From SIG644 sp045613985 (GTDB lineage: Bacteria > Bacillota > Clostridia > Oscillospirales > CAG-272): a stretch of DNA of 49,865 nt. The stretch is taken from assembly GCA_045613985.1 (NCBI GenBank), contig JAZLCA010000002.1, forward strand, positions 1 to 49,865. Direction: 5' to 3'. Shown one piece after another: positions 8,021-16,252 of the stretch. The notes below the pieces were generated by a model that searched no databases, was not told the DNA's origin, and saw only the letters and a program-made list of their open reading frames with translations. A program made the translations under genes and the position numbers. Every line of letters starts with the position of its first letter. Within the stretch, counting starts at the first letter, position 1.

Positions 8021-8221
8021 CTAATATGTCTTGCATGAGCTTTTTTGCTCATCGGACAGTATAAAATGTCTGCCGTTGGTTTGGTCGTTGATACAAAATT
8101 CGCCCAAGATCAAATGAAGTTCGATTCCATCAGCCGTAAAAATGTAATCCGCGCGCAGTTTTAAGCAATCCGCCTGCCACTGGGCACTATTCAGCACACC
8201 ACACTTTGTCCCTTGTGTCAA
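8021..8221 (-). CDS. Possible small hypothetical protein or gene fragment
   Basis: A 66-codon frame with a TTG or internal GTG start ends at TAG and is followed, after 56 bases, by a strong minus-strand terminator. The protein has ordinary composition (DYIFTADGIELHLILGEFC), no signal peptide and no recognised domain. No convincing ribosome binding site is seen, and the start is uncertain. The terminator argues that something on this strand is or was transcribed. It may be the 3' remnant of a longer gene cut off by the GH4 promoter region. Weak support. Confidence 0.3.
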   Translation of the reverse strand: MTQGTKCGVLNSAQWQADCLKLRADYIFTADGIELHLILGEFCINDQTNGRHFILSDEQKSSCKTY

Positions 8222-8250
8222 CTTTTTTTCAAAAAAGGTTCCTTCCGTGG

Positions 8251-8279
8251 TTGAAATTGCACAAAAAATATGCTATACT
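8251..8279 (+). promoter_or_regulatory. Promoter of the GH4 gene
   Basis: TTGAAA, 17 bases, TATACT, ending 44 bases before the GH4 start. An AT palindrome (8220-8240) precedes it. Confidence 0.7.
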
Positions 8280-8323
8280 GTAAAAAAAGCCAAGCCGCCG
8301 ACGGCGGGGAAAGGATTTCAGTT

Positions 8324-9646
8324 ATGATCAAGATCACCTTTATGGGTGCGGGCAGCACCGTGTTTTCCAAGAACGTCCTGGGCGACATTATGCTCTGCGA
8401 CCTGTTCCACGACATTGAAATCGCGCTGTACGACATCGACGGACAGCGTCTGGAGGAGTCGTACCTGCTCATTACCTGCATGAACAATACCATCAATGGG
8501 GGCCGCGCCACCGTTCGCAAATATCTCGGCGTGGAACAGCGTAAGGAGGCCCTGCGCGGGGCGGATTTCGTCGTGGACGCCATTCAGGTCGGTCTTTACG
8601 ATCCCTGCACCATCATCGACTTTGAGGTGCCCAAAAAGTACGGCCTGCGCCAGACCATCGCCGACACCATGGGTATTGGTGGCATCATGCGCGGTATGCG
8701 CACCATTCACGTACTCAAAGACTTTGCACGCGACATGGAAGAGGTGTGTCCCAATGCCTGGTTCCTCAACTACACCAACCCCATGGCCATCCTTTCGGGC
8801 TATATGCAGCGCTACACCGGCGTCAAAACGGTCGGTCTTTGCCACAGCGTACAATACTGCGGCGAGGGACTGCTTCACAACCTCGGCATGGGCGACAAGG
8901 TGGACGGCTGCCGCACCAAGATCGCAGGCATCAACCACATGGGCTGGCTCTTGGAGATCTTTGACAAGGACGGCAACGACCTGTACCCCGAGATCCGCCG
9001 CCGCGCCAAGGAGAAGAACGCCGCAGGAAAGCATCACGACATGGTGCGCTACGATTACATCGAAAAGCTGGGCTACTACTGCACCGAAAGCAGCGAACAC
9101 AACGCCGAGTACAATCCCTTCTACATCAAAGCGAACCGCGACGATCTGATTGAAAAGTTCAACATTCCGCTCGACGAATATCCCCGCCGCTGTATCAACC
9201 AGATCAACCATTGGGCACGTCAACGCGACGAGCTGATGAACGGCGGCAACGTCCAGCATAGCCGCACGGGCGAGTATGCCTCCTACATCATGGAGGCCAT
9301 GGTGACGGGCAACCCTTATAAGATCGGCGGCAACGTGCTCAACAACGGTTGCATCTCCAACCTGCCAAAGGATGCCTGCGTCGAGGTGCCTTGCCTCGTC
9401 GATAAATGCGGTGTCAATCCCACCTACGTCGGCGACCTGCCCCTCCAGCTCGCGGCCATGAACGCCTCCAACATCTACCCCCAGATGCTGACCATCGAGG
9501 CGGCGCACACGGGCAAGATCGAATATCTCTACCAGGCGGCCATGATGGATCCCCACACGGGCGCACAGCTGTCCACCGACGAGATCGTTTCCCTTTGCAA
9601 CGACCTGATCGAAGCGCATACCAACGCGGGGTATCCGATCTTCTAA
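8324..9646 (+). CDS. GH4 family glycosidase (alpha-galactosidase/alpha-glucosidase, MelA-like)
   Basis: This 440-residue cytoplasmic enzyme is of the NAD+- and Mn2+-dependent family GH4, which cleaves glycosides by oxidation at C3 and elimination. The Rossmann dinucleotide motif GAGS is at residues 8-11. NYTNPM lies near 149-154, and the metal-binding pair C173-H174 in GLCHSVQ and H205 in GINHMGW are all present. CHSV-type motifs are typical of the alpha-galactosidase/alpha-glucuronidase branch, but the exact sugar is not decided. The ATG is preceded by GAAAGGA. No transporter or PTS gene is adjacent, so the source of its substrate is unclear. The next gene on this strand is a barstar that looks inserted. 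Confidence 0.92.
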   Translation: MIKITFMGAGSTVFSKNVLGDIMLCDLFHDIEIALYDIDGQRLEESYLLITCMNNTINGGRATVRKYLGVEQRKEALRGADFVVDAIQVGLYDPCTIIDFEVPKKYGLRQTIADTMGIGGIMRGMRTIHVLKDFARDMEEVCPNAWFLNYTNPMAILSGYMQRYTGVKTVGLCHSVQYCGEGLLHNLGMGDKVDGCRTKIAGINHMGWLLEIFDKDGNDLYPEIRRRAKEKNAAGKHHDMVRYDYIEKLGYYCTESSEHNAEYNPFYIKANRDDLIEKFNIPLDEYPRRCINQINHWARQRDELMNGGNVQHSRTGEYASYIMEAMVTGNPYKIGGNVLNNGCISNLPKDACVEVPCLVDKCGVNPTYVGDLPLQLAAMNASNIYPQMLTIEAAHTGKIEYLYQAAMMDPHTGAQLSTDEIVSLCNDLIEAHTNAGYPIF

Positions 9647-9667
9647 CAGGCAAAAGCGTCCAAAATT
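9647..9667. repeat. Left copy of a 21-bp imperfect direct repeat
   Basis: It matches 10186-10206 at 19 of 21 positions (core AAAAGCG-N-CCAAAATT) and lies five bases after the start of the GH4 stop codon. The two copies bracket the barstar gene. Confidence 0.55.
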
Positions 9668-9699
9668 CTTGCCTGCATAGGCGGAAAGGAAGTAACCAC

Positions 9700-10092
9700 G
9701 TGGATATTACACAGAATCAAATACAGTACTGTTGTTTGAATGAACAGGAAGTTTATCACAAGTTGTACCAAGAAGCGCAAAACGATGCCTATACGGCATA
9801 TTGGCGTGGCACACGGTGCTGTACAGAAAAAGATTTCTTTCATGAAGCGTCGGCCTCTTTCCAATTTCCATATTATTTCGGTGAGAATTGGCCTGCTTTG
9901 GATGAATGCATAACTGATTTGGAATGGATTAAATTCTCAAGAATATTTTTGCTTATTGATGATTTCGATAAAATGTTCCGGGAAAACACCTCAACACAGC
10001 AACTGTTAATTAAACATTTGGAAATGTGGATTAACGAATGGAAAACGCAAAACGTCGTTTTCGAAGTGTGGGTAAATCGAAGTGGCAAATAA
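9700..10092 (+). CDS. Barstar-family ribonuclease inhibitor
   Basis: This 130-residue protein has the central barstar signature FPYYFGENWPALDECITDLEW at about residues 54-74. It corresponds to the barstar helix that plugs the active site of barnase-type RNases. Flanking residues fit the alpha/beta barstar fold (IFLLIDDFD, FEVWVNRSG). The start is GTG, seven bases after GGAAAGGAAG. Codon use is AT-richer than that of the flanking GH4 and lipoprotein genes, which suggests acquisition. No barnase-like RNase or polymorphic toxin is encoded in the window. It could be an orphan immunity gene against a toxin from neighbouring bacteria, or an intrinsic RNase regulator. Confidence 0.85.
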   Translation: MDITQNQIQYCCLNEQEVYHKLYQEAQNDAYTAYWRGTRCCTEKDFFHEASASFQFPYYFGENWPALDECITDLEWIKFSRIFLLIDDFDKMFRENTSTQQLLIKHLEMWINEWKTQNVVFEVWVNRSGK

Positions 10093-10185
10093 TGAAGAGT
10101 ACAAAAAATGAATCAAACAAGAATCGTTGACTTTGCTCTCAAAGAATTCGACCTCATCAAAGCGCAGGGTACCCGATTTTTTAAG

Positions 10186-10206
10186 CAGGTAAAAGCGACC
10201 AAAATT
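10186..10206. repeat. Right copy of the 21-bp imperfect direct repeat
   Basis: It matches 9647-9667 at 19 of 21 bases in the same orientation. It lies in the 247-base AT-rich gap between barstar and the lipoprotein gene, where no convincing gene is seen. Confidence 0.55.
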
Positions 10207-10339
10207 TGCCGTTCCCTTTTGTGCAACCCTACAAAACCAATATTTTTTCAAACAAAGCGGGAAGATTTCGGCATTTTTTGCGTCTATATGGGTAGAGAAA
10301 AGAACTCTTGATGTTCAAAAAGCCGAAAGGAGCATTACC

Positions 10340-11317
10340 ATGAAGAAGTTGTATTGTATTTTGCTTGCCCTGTTACTGTGCATGACTTGTCTCGCTTGCC
10401 AAAAAAAGAACAGCGGTGACGAAAAAGAAAACACACCGACCGAAAAAGAAAACGCCAGCGCAACGGACACCCTGCCGCCTCTGTCCGAGGACGAGATGGA
10501 AATCGTTGTCCGGGAAGGCCCGGGCGATATATATGTATCCGGTGAGATCATTGAAAAAATTTCGCCTGATATATTGCTGTTAGCCGTGCACGGACGGCAA
10601 AGCATTGAGGATTTTGGTGAGAAGGTTTACGTCATCACCGACCAAGCGGACGAGTGGTGTGTCGGCGACGTGGTTTACGTCATGTTTTTCAAGGCCGAGC
10701 GCCCACAGGATGCCTCCCAATACGTAAGAATCCGCGCAGAAGAAGTAAGTGGCTTACTTGAAGATGAAAAGCCCATCCTCTATTTCTACCCCGAGGAGCC
10801 CACGGTTTGCTCGGCGAAAATCAAGCTGAACGGAGAGTTGACCTGCACCTATCCCGCTCACGGCACGGACGGCTGGCAAAATTTCACCGCCTATCCCGAC
10901 GGCACGCTGATCTTCCCCGACGGTAAGGAATATTACGCCTTGTACTGGGAGGGTCTGCAATACGGCGCATGGGATTTCTCCCGAGGATTTTGCGTGCGCG
11001 GTGAGGACACCGCCGCCTTCCTTGAATGGGCGCTGGCCGCGCAGGGCTTGACACCGCGCGAAGCCAATGAGTTTATCGTCTATTGGCTGCCTTTGATGCA
11101 AAACAATCCCTACAACGTCATTTCCTTCCAGACCACCGCCTATACCGACGGCGCGGTTTTGGATATCAATCCCATGCCCGACAGCCTCTTGCGCGTGTTC
11201 ATGGCCTACTACCCCACGGATACCGAGGTGGATATCCAACCTCAAGCCTTCGAGGGCTTCGTGCGCCAAGGCTTTACCGTGGTTGAATGGGGCGGATGTC
11301 AAACGGGCAAGCCGTAA
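10340..11317 (+). CDS. Secreted lipoprotein of unknown function
   Basis: The 325-residue product begins with a lipoprotein signal peptide (hydrophobic core LLALLLCMTCLAC, lipidated C20). A lysine/glutamate-rich linker to about residue 45 follows. Residues ~50-135 form a small beta-rich segment. From about residue 147 (KPILYFYPEEPT) a second domain runs to the end, with TYPAHGTDGWQNFTAYPDGTL and the aromatic EYYALYWEGLQYG block. Proteins with this KPxxYxYPE-type domain occur in other Clostridia, but I know of no assigned function. AAAGGAG precedes the ATG. A strong bidirectional terminator follows. It probably sits on the outer face of the membrane. Confidence 0.85.
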   Translation: MKKLYCILLALLLCMTCLACQKKNSGDEKENTPTEKENASATDTLPPLSEDEMEIVVREGPGDIYVSGEIIEKISPDILLLAVHGRQSIEDFGEKVYVITDQADEWCVGDVVYVMFFKAERPQDASQYVRIRAEEVSGLLEDEKPILYFYPEEPTVCSAKIKLNGELTCTYPAHGTDGWQNFTAYPDGTLIFPDGKEYYALYWEGLQYGAWDFSRGFCVRGEDTAAFLEWALAAQGLTPREANEFIVYWLPLMQNNPYNVISFQTTAYTDGAVLDINPMPDSLLRVFMAYYPTDTEVDIQPQAFEGFVRQGFTVVEWGGCQTGKP

Positions 11318-11331
11318 ATCCATCACAAAAG

Positions 11332-11367
11332 AAAACAGAACCGCATCACCCGATGCGGTTCTGTTTT
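11332..11367. terminator. Bidirectional terminator between convergent genes
   Basis: A perfect 16-bp stem with a 4-base loop (11332-11347 with 11352-11367) has A4 and T4 ends. It serves the lipoprotein on plus and the beta-helix gene on minus. Confidence 0.9.
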
Positions 11368-11373
11368 GTGCAA

Positions 11374-12396
11374 TCAATGATTGCGCGACAGAAGTCTGCC
11401 CTCCAGATAAGTCTTGTACGTGTCGTCGCTCATCAGATTTTCATTGTTGACGATGGGGTACTCGATGATACCCGCACCGCCCTCGCGAGCGACCGAGAGC
11501 AAAATATTTTCCGTGCCCTCAAGGAAGTTGACGCTGGGCTTGGTGATGACCGAATTAAACACGCCTCTGGCTTCATAAGCGACCTCTTTTCCGCAGGGGT
11601 GGTACCACATGATGTAGGATTTATCAATGATATCCTTATAGCCATCGCCGATCGAAAAAGCGGTGCAGAACTGGTCGCTGTAGCAGACGTCGAAATAATT
11701 GTCGTGCCCTTCACTCTCAAACGCCACGCTCGTTAGGAAATTCTCAACCGTTTCGTTCTCACCGTCGTAGATGTAGAGGGGATGGATATCGCGCAGGATA
11801 TTACCGCCGCTGTGGGCGCAAACTCCCTTGTGACAGCCGGCGATGCGCATATGGGACAGCGTGTTGTCGTGTCCCTCCATCAAGACACCGATGGAGTCGG
11901 CGGCGTTGTTGCCCGAAATGTTGACGTTATGGACGTCGGAGTCGGAGGAGCGATTGTTGACACCCCACTTGATGTGGATGCCGATCTTGGTGTTTTTGAT
12001 GGACACGTGGTGGATGCAGGTCTCGCGTCCGCTGTCGATGGAAATGCCGTTGGCCTTGCCGTTACCGTCGATGATACCGCCTACAAAGTAGTAATTACTG
12101 CCCGGCATCGAAATATTGTTGAAGGGCTCGGCGGCACCAAGACGGATCATGGCCTCAGTATCGCTCCAGTCATCCGATGCGCGGAGCACCGCGTAAGGCG
12201 ACAGCTCCAGTGACACGCTATGCTTGGGGTTGGCGGGCGTCAGGACGGGCTTGCCGAGGATATATTCTCCGTCGGGAAAATAGATCGTGCGGTTGGGATG
12301 GTTCAAGATCAACGCCTGAAGTTCGTCCGATACGTCTTTGCCCGTGTTGGTCTCGATGTAGTCTGTAACGACTACGTAATGCTTCTCATTGCTCAT
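11374..12396 (-). CDS. Right-handed beta-helix protein (pectate lyase-like fold)
   Basis: The 340-residue product opens with TNTGKDVSDELQALI, a helical cap motif seen in polysaccharide lyase-like and GH28-like parallel beta-helix proteins. Short repeating coils with stacked glycine, asparagine and hydrophobic residues follow (GGIIDGNGKANGISI, IHHVSIKNTKIGIHI, VHNVNISGNNAADSIGVLMEG, LSHMRIAGCHKGV). No signal peptide is visible, so it is predicted cytoplasmic unless exported otherwise. A carbohydrate-active role is likely, but catalytic residues could not be assigned. AGGAG lies before the ATG. It begins 36 bases after the murC stop, so it may be cotranscribed with murC. Confidence 0.8.
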   Translation of the reverse strand: MSNEKHYVVVTDYIETNTGKDVSDELQALILNHPNRTIYFPDGEYILGKPVLTPANPKHSVSLELSPYAVLRASDDWSDTEAMIRLGAAEPFNNISMPGSNYYFVGGIIDGNGKANGISIDSGRETCIHHVSIKNTKIGIHIKWGVNNRSSDSDVHNVNISGNNAADSIGVLMEGHDNTLSHMRIAGCHKGVCAHSGGNILRDIHPLYIYDGENETVENFLTSVAFESEGHDNYFDVCYSDQFCTAFSIGDGYKDIIDKSYIMWYHPCGKEVAYEARGVFNSVITKPSVNFLEGTENILLSVAREGGAGIIEYPIVNNENLMSDDTYKTYLEGRLLSRNH

Positions 12397-12432
12397 AATA
12401 AAACTCCTATTGTATTTAAAATTTCCTTGTTT

Positions 12433-13848
12433 TCACTTTTCCAGCGGCAATCCGACGTACACGCTGTCGATGTTGCCCGCTCCCATGACGATGACGGTAT
12501 CGTCGGGGCGCGCCAGCTTGCACAGGGCATCGGCAACGAGAGCCATGTCCTCACAGCCCAGCGCCAGTTCCCTGCCCGCCCGCGCATTGACGGCCGCCGC
12601 CAGTTTGGTCGCGCTGACGCCGCAATCGTCCGTCTCACGCGCCGCATAAATGGGCGCGACCACCACGGCATCTGCTACACCAAGCGCCTCTACATAGTCG
12701 TCAAACAGCGTCACTGTGCGGCTGTAGGTGTGGGGCTGGAAGGCACAGATCAAGCGCCCCTGGCCCAAAAGGCGTGCCTCGCGCAAGGTCGCCCGCACCT
12801 CGGTGGGATGGTGTCCGTAGTCGTCGAACACGTCCGCGCCATTCAGTTTTCCTTTGTATTCCATACGGCGCACCGCGCCCTCAAACTCCTCCAAGCCGCG
12901 AATGATATCGCGAGAACAAATGCCGCATTCGTGCGCCGCTGCAGCCGCCGCCAAGGCGTTGTAGACGTTATGCTCGCCCGGCACCCGCAAGGACACTCGT
13001 CCCAAAGGACGGTTTTTATGCCACAGATCAAACGAAGCGTACCCCCGCGTCAGCTGCACGTTGGCGGCGCGATAGTCGGCCGACGTGTCCATCACGCCGA
13101 AGGTCACACGACGAGTAGAAATGGGCTCCATGGCGATCAGCGTTTCCCGGTCGTCGGCATTGTAAATCACGCACCCCTGCTCCCCCGCACGGTCGGCAAA
13201 AGCCGCAAAGGAAGCTCGGATCTGGCTCATGTCCTTGAAATAGTCCACGTGGTCCAATTCACAGTTGAGTATCACCGACACGCTCGGATTGAAATCCAAA
13301 AAAGAGTCTTTATATTCGCAGGCCTCAAACACCATGCTGTCCTGCCCGCCCAAGCGGAAGGCGCCCCCCATGGAGCGCATGGGAGCCCCCGACATAACGG
13401 TGGGATCGACTTCGGCGCTCATAAAGATCTGGGCGCACATACAGGTGGCGGTGCTTTTGCCGTGACTGCCCGCGATGCCAATGCGGTGGCGGTAAGACAG
13501 CATCAGATATCCCAGATAGTCGGCACGGGAAATGAGGGGCAATCCTCTTCTTTGCGCCTCCGCATATTCGGGATGATCCTCGGAGATGGCAACGGTGTAG
13601 ACCACAGCTCCAAAGCCGTCCAAATGCGATGCATCGGGCTGGTCGTACACGGGAATACCGCAAGCCTCCAGGCGCCCCGTCACGTCACTTCGCGTGCGAT
13701 CATAACCCGCAACGCGCACACCTTTGCGAGCCGTGAGCATAGCCAAGGAGGACATACTGATGCCGCCGATACCGATAAAATAGACAGCATCGACCGCGGA
13801 CAGCATTTGTTCCAGGCGCGAGCCGTAATGAGTATTGGGTGTGGACAT
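12433..13848 (-). CDS. murC: UDP-N-acetylmuramate--L-alanine ligase
   Basis: This is the cytoplasmic ATP-dependent ligase that adds L-alanine to UDP-MurNAc, the first step of the peptidoglycan stem peptide. The 471-residue protein has the N-terminal UDP-binding GIGGISMSSLA (26-36), the Mur ATP loop GIAGSHGKST (124-133), the central NCELDHVDYF and NADD motifs, and the C-terminal DDYGHHPTEV and FQPHTYSRT motifs that mark MurC. The chosen ATG follows AAAGGTGG. A longer frame extends 30 codons upstream without such a site. Divergent from spoVG with a 195-base gap. It lies outside any dcw cluster, which is common in Clostridia. Confidence 0.96.
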   Translation of the reverse strand: MSTPNTHYGSRLEQMLSAVDAVYFIGIGGISMSSLAMLTARKGVRVAGYDRTRSDVTGRLEACGIPVYDQPDASHLDGFGAVVYTVAISEDHPEYAEAQRRGLPLISRADYLGYLMLSYRHRIGIAGSHGKSTATCMCAQIFMSAEVDPTVMSGAPMRSMGGAFRLGGQDSMVFEACEYKDSFLDFNPSVSVILNCELDHVDYFKDMSQIRASFAAFADRAGEQGCVIYNADDRETLIAMEPISTRRVTFGVMDTSADYRAANVQLTRGYASFDLWHKNRPLGRVSLRVPGEHNVYNALAAAAAAHECGICSRDIIRGLEEFEGAVRRMEYKGKLNGADVFDDYGHHPTEVRATLREARLLGQGRLICAFQPHTYSRTVTLFDDYVEALGVADAVVVAPIYAARETDDCGVSATKLAAAVNARAGRELALGCEDMALVADALCKLARPDDTVIVMGAGNIDSVYVGLPLEK

Positions 13849-13956
13849 ATCTGCCACCTTTCTATCTTCCCGCAAGCGCACTTGCGAAAAAAGTTCATAA
13901 CTTATTTCCAGTCGGCGGATTTCTCCGCTCAACTTCACAAAAAAAACTGCAACTCA

Positions 13957-13987
13957 TTGAATATTTATCACATTTCTCTTTTATAAT
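13957..13987 (+). promoter_or_regulatory. Possible promoter of spoVG
   Basis: TATAAT at 13982-13987 is preceded by TTGAAT with a long 19-base spacer. The -10 box is good, the -35 doubtful. The rest of the murC-spoVG gap holds only a short stem (GCGGAGAAATCCGC). Confidence 0.4.
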
Positions 13988-14043
13988 AATGTTGTAAAAG
14001 CAACCCCATCAACAACGCTATTCTAACAGAGAGGAGACAACTC

Positions 14044-14373
14044 ATGCAAATCACCGACGTTAAGGTCAGAAAACTGTTTGACGAAGGCCCCATGAAGGCC
14101 ATCGTGTCGGTTACGTTCGACGGTCAGCTGGCCGTTCATGACATCAAGGTCATCAACGCCCGCGATAAGTTCTTTATCGTTATGCCCAGCCGCAAGAACC
14201 CTGACGACACCTATCGTGACATCGTTCACCCCATCAACGCGCAGTTCCGCGCATCGTTGGAAAGCGCCGTTTTGGAGGCTTACGAGCAGGAGCTGGCCGC
14301 TGAGGCTGCCCGTCAGGCAGAAGAAGCCATGCAGGCCGACCTGATCGAAGAAACCCCCGCCATCAGCCTTTGA
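14044..14373 (+). CDS. spoVG: Septation/sporulation regulator SpoVG
   Basis: This 109-residue protein starts MQITDVKVRKL and has the core VSVTFDGQLAVHDIKVI and FFIVMPSRK, followed by DIVHPINAQFR, all diagnostic of SpoVG. The family binds DNA and RNA and affects asymmetric septation, sporulation and virulence or capsule genes in Bacillota. The length is normal (84-110), with an alanine/glutamate-rich C-terminal tail. GAGGAG lies eight bases before the ATG. It is monocistronic: its own upstream region and a strong terminator 90 bases downstream. It is one of the better markers that the host belongs to Bacillota. Confidence 0.97.
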   Translation: MQITDVKVRKLFDEGPMKAIVSVTFDGQLAVHDIKVINARDKFFIVMPSRKNPDDTYRDIVHPINAQFRASLESAVLEAYEQELAAEAARQAEEAMQADLIEETPAISL

Positions 14374-14463
14374 TCCATTGATCCTGCTCTCTCGGATCGA
14401 TTGATCATTTCGCGCCCTCCCTTTGTGATCGTTAACCCCATCCCATACAGAGGCGCGAAAACC

Positions 14464-14508
14464 GCCGCCGAAGAACGCCAAGCAAGCGTTGTTCGGCGGC
14501 TCTTTTTT
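14464..14508. terminator. Terminator of spoVG, overlapping the end of the phosphodiesterase gene
   Basis: A 15-bp stem with one mismatch (14464-14478 with 14486-14500) is followed by TCTTTTTTT on plus. The minus-strand phosphodiesterase gene stops at 14508-14510, so the hairpin may serve both. Confidence 0.88.
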
Positions 14509-15062
14509 TACGATTGTAAAACGCCGTGAGAAAACAGGACCTGCCCATTCCGCACCGTCAGAACGCCAAAGGAAGGATCTCGCCCGTATCCCGGACGACC
14601 GAGACTGCCGGGATTGGCCACGACAAGCGGTTTTTGCAGCGTCACACCGCCGCCGATATATTCTCCCGCCGCAATCGTCTTAGCGAAGGGCGCGTGAGTG
14701 TGACCGTACAAAAGCACGTCGGCTTCTTGCTGGGCAGCGTAGCGTTGGGCTTCCCCCAACCCGTGCTTGACGCCAAAGGTATCCCCGTGCATCATAAGTA
14801 TTTTCAATTCGCCCACCATCACGGAGCGGACGTCCGGTGCATCTGCCGGAAAAAATCCAAATTTATCGCAGTTGCCCGCCACGGAATACACCGAAAGGCC
14901 TTCGTAACGGGGATCCGTCGAGATTGTGTCAAGATCCCGCAATCCGTCGCCCAGAAACAGCACCGCCCAGGGACGGAAATTCAGCTGTGCAAGCACCTCT
15001 TTGACCGTATAGGCGCTCCCATGTGTATCCGAAATGACCAGCAATTCAAAACAGTTGCTCAT
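14508..15062 (-). CDS. YfcE/MJ0936-family metallophosphoesterase
   Basis: This 184-residue calcineurin-like phosphoesterase carries the dimetal-site motifs in order: ISDTHG (D12, H14), LGDGLRD, GNCD, HGD and GHTH. The pattern is that of small bacterial phosphodiesterases such as YfcE, which cleave phosphodiester bonds with Mn2+. The physiological substrate is unknown. The ATG overlaps the stop of the upstream lipid-kinase gene (ATGA), so the two are translationally coupled. A longer frame exists upstream but lies inside the kinase gene. Confidence 0.9.
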   Translation of the reverse strand: MSNCFELLVISDTHGSAYTVKEVLAQLNFRPWAVLFLGDGLRDLDTISTDPRYEGLSVYSVAGNCDKFGFFPADAPDVRSVMVGELKILMMHGDTFGVKHGLGEAQRYAAQQEADVLLYGHTHAPFAKTIAAGEYIGGGVTLQKPLVVANPGSLGRPGYGRDPSFGVLTVRNGQVLFSHGVLQS

Positions 15063-16045
15063 TGAGAAACTCCAAGCACGATCGGCTCTTGCTGGTTGAC
15101 GTCCCCGCAAAAATCGGGACGGGTTACGGTCGCACACCCATCGGGCAGAACGAAGCGCAACCCGCCGGGAATGACCTCGACGTCGCACTCCTTCATTTTG
15201 CGCACTTCTCCATCAAGGCAGACGTTCTGTGCCTGGGCAAAGGACATATGTACCCGACGGCAACGTCCGTACTCCAGAATATCCGCGTTTTGCGGAATGA
15301 CGTGCGTTCCCTTTTTATACGTACCCACCAGCGAGATAAATTTGAGTCTGCTGACGTTTTTTACAAAGCAAAAATCCAACTGACCGTCCGACACCGATGC
15401 AAAGGGCAAGGGCGTAAAGCCGCCTCCGTAACGGGCGCCGTTTCCAATGGCGCAAAGCAAAAGCTTTCTCTTTTGAGGCTCGCCATCATCCACGGTCAAT
15501 TCCACCGTCACGCCCGGCTTGCGGATAAGCTCAATGGCCACACCAAGACCGTAGGCCATGCCGCGGGGCACCCATTTTTTACGCTTGATCTCGGAGGTCT
15601 TGACCACGACTTCGCAATCAAATCCGGTGTTGAGCAAGTTGACGCCGTAATAGTCGTTGCAGCGGATCATATCCAACTCAAGCACCTGACCGTCGCGTTG
15701 GGCATCAATGTTCATGAACTGCTCCCTTGCCTCAAAGCCCCGCATAAAATCGTTGCCCGTTCCCACGGGAACCAATCCCACGGCGGCGTGAGCAAAGCCA
15801 ACGGCTCCCCCGGCAACCTCGCTGAAGGTTCCGTCACCGCCGCATGCGTAAAAGCGCACCTCTTCGTCCGGATGCGTCCTGCAATATTCTCTTACAAAGC
15901 GGGTAGCATCACCCACTCCTGTTGTCTGATAAATGTCAAGCGCGGGCAAATCCGTGCCGACGTAGGATGCTCGGATCTTTTCGCTTAAGGCCTCGGTGGA
16001 ATCATTTTTTCCCGCGGCCGGATTGATCACATAGATATGCTTCAT
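15059..16045 (-). CDS. Diacylglycerol kinase-family lipid kinase (YegS/DgkB-like)
   Basis: The 328-residue protein has the NPAAG motif near the start (8-12), the nucleotide-binding GGDGT (69-73) and PVGTGNDF (93-100). The later GNGARYGGGFTPLP and DGQLDF segments typical of DagK/YegS/sphingosine-kinase folds follow. It would phosphorylate a lipid such as diacylglycerol at the membrane surface, recycling it to phosphatidate. A fatty-acid or sphingoid substrate cannot be excluded. A TATAAT box lies about 70 bases upstream. It is coupled by a 4-base overlap to the phosphoesterase gene. Confidence 0.9.
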   Translation of the reverse strand: MKHIYVINPAAGKNDSTEALSEKIRASYVGTDLPALDIYQTTGVGDATRFVREYCRTHPDEEVRFYACGGDGTFSEVAGGAVGFAHAAVGLVPVGTGNDFMRGFEAREQFMNIDAQRDGQVLELDMIRCNDYYGVNLLNTGFDCEVVVKTSEIKRKKWVPRGMAYGLGVAIELIRKPGVTVELTVDDGEPQKRKLLLCAIGNGARYGGGFTPLPFASVSDGQLDFCFVKNVSRLKFISLVGTYKKGTHVIPQNADILEYGRCRRVHMSFAQAQNVCLDGEVRKMKECDVEVIPGGLRFVLPDGCATVTRPDFCGDVNQQEPIVLGVSQ

Positions 16046-16110
16046 TTTGCATTCCCGTTCTTTCCGCGGACAATGGTGTCACCCCGTCCGCATCTGTTGC
16101 TTTACAGTCC

Positions 16111-16116
16111 ATTATA
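16111..16116 (-). promoter_or_regulatory. Probable -10 box of the lipid-kinase operon
   Basis: An exact TATAAT on the minus strand lies 66 bases before the start codon. No convincing -35 hexamer is visible at normal distance. Confidence 0.4.
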
Positions 16117-16211
16117 CCATTTTCCCGCGCGTTTGTATAGTGTTTTTTTATTTTTTTGAAAAAAAGTTACCTTTTGCCCCCGTTATTCACATTGCGGACA
16201 CAAACACAAGG

Positions 16212-16217
16212 TATAAT
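16212..16217 (+). promoter_or_regulatory. Probable -10 box of the PrsA-like gene
   Basis: An exact TATAAT lies 35 bases before the start codon, with no good -35 box. The 95 bases between it and the divergent -10 box at 16111 contain an A/T palindromic tract (about 16142-16167). Confidence 0.4.
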
Positions 16218-16252
16218 GGAGAGGTAAATTTCAAAAAGGAAGGATTTTATCC

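Noticed and set aside
8318..9619. A 433-codon open frame opposite the GH4 gene
   Set aside because: Low-complexity hydrophobic translation, no start signal, and it lies fully inside a well-supported gene.
10108..10311. A 67-codon plus-strand frame between barstar and the lipoprotein
   Set aside because: It has no convincing ribosome site, spans the 21-bp repeat and shows no domain. An antisense frame of similar length overlaps it.
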